From the NCBI GenBank assembly GCA_041392805.1, contig JAWKLJ010000001.1, positions 558,001-622,000 of the forward strand: a stretch of DNA of 64,000 nt, in the 5' to 3' direction. Made by a program: the position numbers and the translations under genes. Shown piece by piece: positions 45,829 to 52,700 of the stretch. The DNA is from Saprospiraceae bacterium. Its GTDB lineage: Bacteria; Bacteroidota; Bacteroidia; Chitinophagales; Saprospiraceae. Numbering within the stretch: the stretch's first letter is position 1; every line of letters begins with the position of its first letter. Under the pieces are notes generated by a model. That model searched no databases and was not told the origin of the DNA. It saw only the letters and a program-made list of their open reading frames with translations.

Positions 45829-47520
45829 TTACTGCAAAGCATCCGTCATTTGTAACACGCCGATGGCTAGTAGTCCTAATATCCCCACAAACAATACATA
45901 ATAGAAGGTAGGGACGATGGTTTTTCGGAGCACCAAGCCTTCTTTGCCCAGGAAGCCGACCGTCGCCGAGGCGGCCACCACATTGTGGATGGCGATCATA
46001 TTGCCCGCGGCGGCGCCCACTGCCTGGAGGGCAACAATCAAGGTCGTTGGCATGGCCAGTCGCTCCGCTACGCCAAATTGGAAGAGACTAAACATGAGGT
46101 TGCTCACCGTATTGCTCCCTGCGATAAAGGCACCCAGCGCGCCAATAGAAGGGGCAAACAAGGGGTAGATCTGTCCGACCTGTTCGGACACCCATTCGGC
46201 CATAGCAATGGGCATGGCGGGTAGATCGGCAGCATTGCCACCCGAGTTGATGTAGATGCGGACCATGGGGACCGTAAAAATCAAAACAAAGCCTGCGCCG
46301 AATAACATCTTAGCGCTTTCGCTAAAGGCTTTTTTAACGGCATTGGCTTCCATTTTGTGCAGGTAAACGGTGATCAAACCAACAATAATGAGAATAGTAC
46401 CAGGTAGATAAAGTGGTGTACTCGAAGCACTTATGTCTGTTCCTAAAATACCACTCCAACTAATTTTAAGGCTATTCAGCCAACCCTTTAAGGGGAGTTG
46501 AGGCAGGCGGCTGAGGACCAGAAAAAAGGCTAGCAAGAGATAGGGTGCCCAAGCTTTTAAGAGTGACACCTTGGTTTTGGTTTTTTTCTCGTCCAATTTT
46601 ATGGAAATAGTGCCCATCCAATGAAGAGGCCATTCCGTTTCTGGTGGGAAATCCCAGCTTTTTTTAGGTTGCAAAAAGCCTTTTCTCGCCAGGCTTACGA
46701 CAATGGTCATCCCAACCAATGCGCCTATTAGGGATGGAAATTCGGGGCCTAAAAAAACACCGGTTAGCACATAAGGGAGGGTGAAGGCCAAACCGCCCAG
46801 GAGCGTGAAAGGCAATACCTCTAGTCCTTCTTTCCAGGATTTATTTTTCCCAAAATAGCGCGTCATCATGCAGACCATAAAGGTTGGGATCAAGGTCCCC
46901 GCGATGGCATGTAAAACAGCGACATTAGTGGTCACCAGTTGTAAATAATCCATGAAATTCAGGTCCAAGGCGCCAAGGCGCGCATCCAGGGTGTCGCTTT
47001 GGAGGCCGCCTCGCACCCCTACCAGGATGGGCGTTCCGACTGCCCCGAAAGTCACGGCCGTACTTTGCACCATCATCCCCAGCATCACCGCTGTCATCGC
47101 CGGAAAACCAAGGGCGACCATCAGCGGGGCGACCACGGCGGCCGGGGTTCCGAAGCCCGCCGCCCCTTCAATGAAAGATCCAAATAGCCAGGTGATAATC
47201 ACCACCTGCACTCTCCTATCGGTGCTAATATTCGTAAAACCCTCCCGAATGGCGGAAACGCCACCGGAGTACTTCAGCAGATTGAGTAATAATATGGCAC
47301 CAAAGATGATGTACAAAATATCAAAGGTGATGAAAAGTCCTTGAATGGAGGAGGCCATCACGTCTACGAAGGGATAATCCCAGGCCCAGAGGGCTACCGC
47401 CGCTGTCAGCAAAAAGGAAATGGGCATGGCTATGCGAGCTGGCAAGCGGAAGCCGACTAGCATGATGGCTGCGGCCAGTATGGGTAATAGGGCCAGGAAG
47501 GCCAGGGTGCTTAGGGTCAT
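45829..47520 (-). CDS. L-lactate permease (LctP/LldP family)
   Basis: A 563-residue permease starting at ATG 47520 (MTLSTLAFLALLPILAAAIM); the frame extends 14 codons further but into repeat DNA. It has about 13 helices and family motifs 'WLFGSFIEGAAGFGTPAAVV' near residue 110, 'VQSTAVTFGAVGTPILVG', 'FIAGSNTVSNLMFSLFQFG' and 'AVGAAAGNMIAIHNVVAASA'. It imports L-lactate or glycolate with protons. The hexanucleotide array begins 38 bp upstream of the start, so its promoter either lies within that array or is very short. Confidence 0.92.
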   Translation of the reverse strand: MTLSTLAFLALLPILAAAIMLVGFRLPARIAMPISFLLTAAVALWAWDYPFVDVMASSIQGLFITFDILYIIFGAILLLNLLKYSGGVSAIREGFTNISTDRRVQVVIITWLFGSFIEGAAGFGTPAAVVAPLMVALGFPAMTAVMLGMMVQSTAVTFGAVGTPILVGVRGGLQSDTLDARLGALDLNFMDYLQLVTTNVAVLHAIAGTLIPTFMVCMMTRYFGKNKSWKEGLEVLPFTLLGGLAFTLPYVLTGVFLGPEFPSLIGALVGMTIVVSLARKGFLQPKKSWDFPPETEWPLHWMGTISIKLDEKKTKTKVSLLKAWAPYLLLAFFLVLSRLPQLPLKGWLNSLKISWSGILGTDISASSTPLYLPGTILIIVGLITVYLHKMEANAVKKAFSESAKMLFGAGFVLIFTVPMVRIYINSGGNAADLPAMPIAMAEWVSEQVGQIYPLFAPSIGALGAFIAGSNTVSNLMFSLFQFGVAERLAMPTTLIVALQAVGAAAGNMIAIHNVVAASATVGFLGKEGLVLRKTIVPTFYYVLFVGILGLLAIGVLQMTDALQ

Positions 47521-47557
47521 GGTTTTTCGTCGTTTTGTGTTGTAATATAGGGAATGG

Positions 47558-47823
47558 GGCAATCAAAATTTCAATTCCAATGGCAATGGCAATGGCAATA
47601 TCAATTTCAATGGCAATGACAATGGCAATGACAATGGCAATGGCAATGGCAATGGCAATGGCAATGGCAATATCAATTTCAATGGCAATGACAATGACAA
47701 TGGCAATATCAATTTCAATATCAATTTCAATGGCAATGGCAATGGCAATTTCAATCGCAATGGCAATTTCAATTTCAATGGCAATGACAATTTCAATTTC
47801 AATTTCAATGGCAATATCAATAT
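47558..47823. repeat. Uninterrupted (NNCAAT)n hexanucleotide array
   Basis: About 44 consecutive 6-bp units of the form NNCAAT (GGCAAT, TTCAAT, ATCAAT, GACAAT and single variants), without a break of phase over 266 bp. Four positions are nearly invariant and only the first two vary, mostly among GG, TT, AT and GA. Complementary short runs (ATTGNN) occur at 19850-20130, 29405 and 33690. Confidence 0.95.
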
Positions 47824-48005
47824 CGCCTGTGTCGCTGGGGCTTGCCCCAAACCCTCCGCTACCGAGGGTCAATCCCGATGGGATTGGGGGGACTGGTCGT
47901 TCAATGGCAATCAAAATTTCAATGCCTTAACCTCCCCAAAAAAAACCTCCAGCCAAACCTCCACTACCTCTTTCCCTCCAATAACTCCACGTCCCAAAAA
48001 AAGCT
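47824..48005 (-). repeat. Mosaic repeat, copy C (inverted)
   Basis: In reverse orientation it repeats the blocks of 19764-20136: the TTGGGACGTGGAGTTATTGG block, GGAGG units, CAGCGACACAG and the AATCCC-ATC-GGGATT hairpin (47871-47885). Together with the hexamer array it fills the gap between lactate permease and the dehydrogenase at 48082. Confidence 0.85.
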
Positions 48006-48081
48006 AAGGGTCAATAGAAATCCCTGCCTGCCGAAGGTAGGAAAATGGCAATTAAAATCAGCCACTCGCGAACCAAATTCA

Positions 48082-48984
48082 CTACACCTTCACTTTTGAA
48101 ATGTGTTCCAGGGCCAGCATCAAAGCATGGGTTCCTTTTTTGCCATAACCTTGGGCCTCCACGGCTTTATACAATTGATGTACCAAGGCTAACCCAGGTA
48201 AAAACAGGTTCATTCTTTTAGCTTCGTCCAGGGCGATTTCCATGTCTTTCACAAAATGTTCTACATAAAAACCAGGTTCAAAATTGCGATTGACGACACG
48301 AGGGGCCAAGTTGCTCAAGGTCCAACAGCTAGCAGCGCCGCCGCTGATGGCTTCCAGCATCACGTTCAAATCCAAGCCCGCTTTATAGGCATATAATAGG
48401 CCTTCGCAAACACCGACCATGGTACCTGCGATGGTGATTTGGTTGCACATTTTGGTATGTTGGCCTGCCCCGGCAGAACCTTCGTAAATGATGCTTTTAC
48501 CCATGATCTCAAACAAGGGCATCACCTCATCCACGACTTCTTTATCCCCTCCGACCATAATGGAAAGGGTGCCATTTTTTGCACCGACGTCTCCTCCTGA
48601 GACCGGAGCGTCTATTGCGGCAACACCGATGCCTTGGGCGTAGGCGAAAATATCTTCCGCCAAACTAGGCCGGGTGGTGGTCATATCAACTACAACACTT
48701 CCTCTATTGGCAGTACTAAGTATTCCATCCTTTTTAAAATAGACTTCTTCCACATCTTCAGGGAAGCCAACAATCGTAAAAATCACATCTGAGGCGGCCG
48801 CCACCGCAGCAGGAGAATCGGCCCAGACAGCGCCCTTAGCAATGGCTGGCTGCGCCTTGCTTTTGGTCCGATTATAAACGGTGGCCTTATAACCATTGTC
48901 CAACAAGTGTCCGACCATTGAAATTCCCATTACACCTGTTCCTACCCAGCCTATTCGGGTATCTTTAGTTAAGGTAAATGACAT
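48082..48984 (-). CDS. NAD(P)-dependent 3-hydroxyisobutyrate/tartronate semialdehyde-type reductase
   Basis: A 300-residue beta-hydroxyacid dehydrogenase. N-terminal Rossmann fold 'GWVGTGVMGISMVGHLLDNG' (G-x-G-x-x-G), then 'DAPVSGGDVGAKNGTLSIMV' (substrate-binding signature) and 'GSAGAGQHTKMCNQITIAG' with the catalytic Lys. The C-terminal helical domain follows ('FVKDMEIALDEAKRMN'). It oxidises 3-hydroxyisobutyrate or reduces tartronate semialdehyde; the choice cannot be read from sequence. It is divergent from the acyl-CoA dehydrogenase gene 102 bp away; 3-hydroxyisobutyrate and acyl-CoA steps meet in valine degradation, so a shared role is possible. Confidence 0.9.
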   Translation of the reverse strand: MSFTLTKDTRIGWVGTGVMGISMVGHLLDNGYKATVYNRTKSKAQPAIAKGAVWADSPAAVAAASDVIFTIVGFPEDVEEVYFKKDGILSTANRGSVVVDMTTTRPSLAEDIFAYAQGIGVAAIDAPVSGGDVGAKNGTLSIMVGGDKEVVDEVMPLFEIMGKSIIYEGSAGAGQHTKMCNQITIAGTMVGVCEGLLYAYKAGLDLNVMLEAISGGAASCWTLSNLAPRVVNRNFEPGFYVEHFVKDMEIALDEAKRMNLFLPGLALVHQLYKAVEAQGYGKKGTHALMLALEHISKVKV

Positions 48985-49086
48985 TTTTAACGTAGTTTTA
49001 GGTTTGCCACAAAATAAGGACTTGTGGAAGTTGTCAATTAAACTGCTAGATTAATAAATATTTCTTCAATGTATTAATTAATAGCC

Positions 49087-50244
49087 ATGAACTTTAACCT
49101 CTCCAAAAAAAAACAGGCTTGGGTCGCTCAAATCAGGTCATTTGCCCTAAAAGAGGTGGCTCCTTTTGCGGCCAAATGGGACCAAGACGAACATATACCC
49201 CGCGCTCAAATACAAAAATATGCCGACGCTGGCTTTTTTGGGATGACGCTTCCGAGCAAGTATGGCGGACAGGGCCGCTCTGCACTGGAGGCCATTTTGG
49301 CTATCGAAGAAGTGGCTCGCCATTGCGGCATTAGCGGTCGCTTGATCGTCGACCATAATTTTGGCGCTGCCATTACTATACTCAACTTTGGGACGGAGGA
49401 GCAACGCCAACGCATCTTACCTGGCATTTGCAATGGCCAGCACCTGATGAGCATCGGCATGACGGAGCCGGAAGCGGGTTCTGCCCTGACTGATCTTAGT
49501 ACGGCTGCCTTTTCAGATGGAAATGATTATGTACTAAATGGCGTCAAACACTGGATAACCGGAGCTGGTGAAAGGGAATACACCCTGGTTTATGCCCGCT
49601 TTGAAGGGGTGCCTGGTCCTAAGGGCATTGGTGCCATTCTTGTTCACAAAGATATGCCTGGGTTTCGCTACGAGGGGCGGATTCCTTCTTTAGGGGTCCG
49701 TGGGGTACAGGAGGGGATATTGGTCTTTGACAACATGCGGGTGCCGCAGGAAAACCTGGTAGTGCCGCCAGGTTCGGCCTTTAGTCGCCTGATGTCGGCT
49801 TATAATGGTCAGCGGGTGGGCGCGTCTGCGGTGGCTTTGGGGATTGCGCAGGGCGCCTTTGATTTTGCCAAATCCTATGCTGACCAGCGGCAGCAATTTG
49901 GAAAAAGAATCACGGATTTTCAAGCCATGCAATTTAAATTGGCAGATATGGCTATTGAGCTAGATGCGGCTCGGCTCCTTATTTATCGGGCGGCCAGTAA
50001 TGCAAAGGCAGCCATCACAGATCGGCACGAGTCGAGCATAGCCAAGGTTTTTGCGTCTGAGATGGCGCTACGTGTGACGAGTGAGGCCATCCAATTGTGT
50101 GGCGCCCAGGGATATAGCCGACAGTTACCGCTGGAACGCATGTTTCGGGATGTGCGTTGTTTCACCTTGGCTGGCGGTTCCGCTGAGATTCAACGCATTG
50201 GCATTGCGACGACCTTGCTGGGGCGTGCTTTGCCGCAGCATTGA
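49087..50244 (+). CDS. Acyl-CoA dehydrogenase-family flavoprotein without the usual catalytic Glu
   Basis: A 385-residue protein with the three acyl-CoA dehydrogenase domains: helical N-terminus ('AGFFGMTLPSKYGGQGRSAL'), beta domain with 'MTEPEAGSALTDLSTAAF' and 'LNGVKHWITGAGE' (FAD and substrate), and C-terminal helices ('YADQRQQFGKRITDFQAMQF', 'IQLCGAQGYSRQLPLERMFR'). Where most members have YEGT with the catalytic Glu, this one reads 'LAGGSAEIQ'; the alternative helix-G Glu site of isovaleryl- or long-chain enzymes reads 'NGQRVGA' with Gln. So both canonical bases appear absent. It may catalyse a related reaction (reductase, desulfinase-like) rather than alpha,beta-dehydrogenation. Confidence 0.9.
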   Translation: MNFNLSKKKQAWVAQIRSFALKEVAPFAAKWDQDEHIPRAQIQKYADAGFFGMTLPSKYGGQGRSALEAILAIEEVARHCGISGRLIVDHNFGAAITILNFGTEEQRQRILPGICNGQHLMSIGMTEPEAGSALTDLSTAAFSDGNDYVLNGVKHWITGAGEREYTLVYARFEGVPGPKGIGAILVHKDMPGFRYEGRIPSLGVRGVQEGILVFDNMRVPQENLVVPPGSAFSRLMSAYNGQRVGASAVALGIAQGAFDFAKSYADQRQQFGKRITDFQAMQFKLADMAIELDAARLLIYRAASNAKAAITDRHESSIAKVFASEMALRVTSEAIQLCGAQGYSRQLPLERMFRDVRCFTLAGGSAEIQRIGIATTLLGRALPQH

Positions 50245-50254
50245 GGAGACGTGG

Positions 50255-50365
50255 GAAGTCGGAAAGCGGAAGTCGGAAAGGGGAAAGGGAAAATGTGTCC
50301 TGAATGCAAGCCTGAAGACAGGACTGGAGGTAAACCAGGGTATTCCGAGTTCCGCTTTCCCAATT
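50255..50365. repeat. GGAAG-type repeat with inverted arm
   Basis: GGGAAGTCGGAAAGCGGAAG and GGAAAGGGGAAAGGG units, then about 40 bp later the complementary TTCCGAGTTCCGCTTTCCC, so a long imperfect hairpin follows the acyl-CoA dehydrogenase stop and precedes tRNA-Pro. Similar in design to 6712-6838. Confidence 0.65.
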
Positions 50366-50400
50366 CACACTTTTCCCTTCGTCAATTCCAGGCCTAAGTG

Positions 50401-50431
50401 TTGTTTTTGAAATAGTAAATGCTTACCTTTG
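50401..50431 (+). promoter_or_regulatory. Promoter of tRNA-Pro
   Basis: TTG (50401-50403) and TACCTTTG (50424-50431) match the Bacteroidota -33/-7 promoter with 20 bp between them; the tRNA begins 18 bp downstream. Confidence 0.65.
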
Positions 50432-50448
50432 CGTCCGCATTTTTAGTT

Positions 50449-50522
50449 CGGGATGTAGCGCAGCCCGGTAGCGCGTTCGTCTGGGGGGCGAGAGGTCGCA
50501 GGTTCAAATCCTGTCATCCCGA
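50449..50522 (+). tRNA. tRNA-Pro (anticodon GGG), likely integration site
   Basis: Acceptor CGGGATG pairs with CATCCCG; D arm GCGC/GCGC; anticodon stem TTCGT/GCGAG (with G-T pairs) and loop CTGGGGG, giving anticodon GGG; T arm GCAGG-TTCAAAT-CCTGT; discriminator A, CCA not encoded. The integrase gene begins 78 bp downstream. I found no second copy of the 3' end in the window. Confidence 0.96.
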
Positions 50523-50599
50523 CAAAATACTGATAATCAGTCACTTATCATTGTTTTTTCCTTTACTGACACCGTTCTGACAAAGGAATTTCAAAGACA

Positions 50600-51850
50600 A
50601 TGAAAAAAAAATTTTTGCCTAAATACCAGCCTGCAAGGCTGGTATCAGGCAACCCCCGCTGGTATATCTTATGGTATGCCCCCTTCGGAAAAGATCCGCT
50701 CTACCGTTTTCGACAAACTTTTTTGCTGAATAGAATAAAAGATCTAGCACTGCGCAGATTACGCGGTGAAGTACTCGTGGAAAAAATTAACTGGTGGCTG
50801 GAACAGGGCTTGCCTTCAGAAAAATTTGATGAGGATACTATTCCGTTGCTGATGGCTAGCACTATTCAGATGAAAAAGCAAATCCCTCAGATCGCCCAGC
50901 AACCCGCCATTTCTCGACCGTCTAAATGGGATACTCCGACCAAAGATGCCCTAATTCAGGCTCGCCGACTAAAATGCACTTCTGATCGAAAGGATACGAA
51001 TACCGCCTATAGCTCTATCATTAGGTTGTTAGAACGATTTATGGAGCAAAAGGGATGGGAACAGATGCCTGTCGGTAATTTCACAAAAGAACATGCTGGC
51101 GAATACCTCGATCATTGCCGTTTGGAAAGAAACGTCAATAACAACACTTATAATAATAATCTGATCCAGGCTAAAATGGTATTTAAGGTATTGGTTACTC
51201 GTGGTTACTTGGAACAAAATCCTTTTGATGGTTTTCATTCCCTACCCAAACTAAAGAAACAGCGACGTAACTTCTCTGATAAGGAAGCATCAATCGTAGC
51301 TGCTGAGATTGCTGAGTGTGATCGATTGCTGTTTTATGGCTTATTATTGCAGTATACTTGTTTTGTAAGACCTTCTGAATTGAGAAGGCTAAAATTTAAA
51401 GATATTGATACGGTGAAAGGGTTAGTTTTTGTGGCTGAAGAACATGAAAAAACCCGACGCGAAAAAACATGTACGATTCCTAATGATTTTTTACTCTTTT
51501 TTAGAGAACCTTTTTGGGAGAAATATCCTCGCCATTGGTTTTTGTTTGGAGAGGGATGGGCTCCAAATGAGAAGCGTCAATGTGGTGAACGGGAAATGAA
51601 CCGGCGCCACCGGCTAGTTTTGAAAAACCTATTAAAACAAAAAAAATTGGATGATATTACAGGATTGAGCTGGTACTCCTGGAAAGATACGGGCATCACA
51701 GATGCTATTTATGAGCTGCACCCTTCGGCAGTACAAGATCAGGCTAACCACGCTGATATCCAGATGACCCTGAGGTATAGACATCGGCGACCTGTGAATG
51801 AGCCAATGAGGTCGTTTAAAAATAAAATTATAAGGAATGAAGAACTTTGA
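50600..51850 (+). CDS. Tyrosine-type site-specific integrase
   Basis: A 416-residue recombinase. The SAM-like core-binding domain spans ~125-215 ('TNTAYSSIIRLLERFMEQKG'), and the catalytic domain ~225-410. Visible active-site residues: Arg in 'CFVRPSELRRLKF', Lys/Arg-like 'YSWKDTGITDA' (the position of H-x-x-R, with Lys as in many Bacteroidota integrases), His in 'QANHADIQMTLRY' and the Tyr of RYRH. It begins just after tRNA-Pro and is the first gene of the DGR island, so it probably inserted the island at the tRNA. Intact by length; the substituted H-x-x-R motif leaves activity uncertain. Confidence 0.9.
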   Translation: MKKKFLPKYQPARLVSGNPRWYILWYAPFGKDPLYRFRQTFLLNRIKDLALRRLRGEVLVEKINWWLEQGLPSEKFDEDTIPLLMASTIQMKKQIPQIAQQPAISRPSKWDTPTKDALIQARRLKCTSDRKDTNTAYSSIIRLLERFMEQKGWEQMPVGNFTKEHAGEYLDHCRLERNVNNNTYNNNLIQAKMVFKVLVTRGYLEQNPFDGFHSLPKLKKQRRNFSDKEASIVAAEIAECDRLLFYGLLLQYTCFVRPSELRRLKFKDIDTVKGLVFVAEEHEKTRREKTCTIPNDFLLFFREPFWEKYPRHWFLFGEGWAPNEKRQCGEREMNRRHRLVLKNLLKQKKLDDITGLSWYSWKDTGITDAIYELHPSAVQDQANHADIQMTLRYRHRRPVNEPMRSFKNKIIRNEEL

Positions 51851-51869
51851 CTGGAGGAATAAAAATCGA

Positions 51870-51882
51870 AGCGCTGCGCGCT
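51870..51882 (-). promoter_or_regulatory. DGR target-site hairpin after VR1
   Basis: AGCGC-TGC-GCGCT, a 5-bp stem with 3-nt loop, 35 bp after the stop of the VR1 gene, followed on the gene side by GGGTAAAA-type repeats. The equivalent hairpins after VR2 and VR3 lie at the same distance. Hairpins downstream of the variable repeat are needed for efficient homing in the Bordetella phage DGR; function here is inferred. Confidence 0.65.
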
Positions 51883-51917
51883 AAAAAAAAGGGTAAAAGC
51901 CTAAAAGGGCTAAAGTG

Positions 51918-52694
51918 TTAGTACCGGGCTACTCGAAAGCCAATAACACTGTTCCTGTCCATGGCAAAGTCCCTGACGCGGGACGAAACGCGGCATCTGA
52001 GATCGTTCTCGCACCAAGATCCGCCACGAACCACTCGGCGAGTAGAATCTCCGCCCGTAAGCCAGGTGCTGCCATCAGTTGGCGCTCCTTCGTAATTTTC
52101 ATGCCAATAATCGGTACACCATTCCCACACATTTCCGCTCATATCGTATAAGCCCAATTCGTTGGGAAATTTTAGGCCGACTGGCTTGGTCTGATCATGG
52201 CTATTTTGGCCATACCACCCGACTTCATTCAGGTAATTGCTACCCGCATAACTAAATCTGCTTTGGTACTTGCCTCCTCTTGCTGCGTATTCCCATGCTG
52301 ATTCACTGGGTAAATGGTAGGCTTGTCCTGTTTGGACACTCAGCCACTCACAATATGCGTGGGCTCCATACCAATTTACATAGATCATCGGATGCTTTTC
52401 CTGCCCTTTAATACATTCAAAGCCATCTTGACTTTTCTTGATTCCACACTTTGCTCCTAGATAACCACCTTCTAGATTGACCCATCTTTGTCCTTTTTCC
52501 TCTTGGTTGCCTTTTGCATTTAGAAATGGTACAAACTGCTCATTCGTAATGGGATAGCGGCCTAAATAGAAACTAGGGACTTCCACTTCATGGATAGGCT
52601 GTGCGGCCTCATAGTCATTGCTGCCCATTTTGAATCGACCGCCTTCGATATAACAAAACGCTATTGGTATACCATTTACTTCGACATTTATCAT
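51918..52694 (-). CDS. DGR target protein 1: FGE-sulfatase/C-type-lectin-fold variable protein
   Basis: A 258-residue cytoplasmic protein with no signal peptide. It is a single formylglycine-generating-enzyme-like domain: 'IEGGRFKMGSNDYEAAQPIH', 'YPITNEQFVPFL', 'HPMIYVNWYGAHAYCEWLS', 'LPSESAWEYAARGG', 'GLYDMSGNVWEWCTDYW' and 'RRVVRGGSW'. The last 34 codons are variable repeat VR1. ATG 52694 is preferred to the TTG two codons upstream; it lies 6 bp after the ROCO-TIR stop, implying co-transcription. In DGR targets this fold is a binding scaffold, not an enzyme, with variable residues forming the ligand surface. Confidence 0.93.
   Translation of the reverse strand: MINVEVNGIPIAFCYIEGGRFKMGSNDYEAAQPIHEVEVPSFYLGRYPITNEQFVPFLNAKGNQEEKGQRWVNLEGGYLGAKCGIKKSQDGFECIKGQEKHPMIYVNWYGAHAYCEWLSVQTGQAYHLPSESAWEYAARGGKYQSRFSYAGSNYLNEVGWYGQNSHDQTKPVGLKFPNELGLYDMSGNVWEWCTDYWHENYEGAPTDGSTWLTGGDSTRRVVRGGSWCENDLRCRVSSRVRDFAMDRNSVIGFRVARY
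51921..52022 (-). repeat. DGR variable repeat VR1
   Basis: 102 bp aligned without gaps to the template at 56837-56938: 21 mismatches, 18 at template adenines (coding strand) and 3 at third-position T of AAT codons. Variable codons read W-C-E-N-D-L and S-R-V-R-D-F, invariant end GFRVARY. Identity continues another 20 bp upstream (52023-52042). Confidence 0.93.
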
Positions 52695-52700
52695 GGTCAA

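Noticed and set aside
47321..47930. Long frames on both strands with Met-Ala and Ile-Ser dipeptide repeats
   Set aside because: Produced by the hexanucleotide array, which has no stops in several frames.
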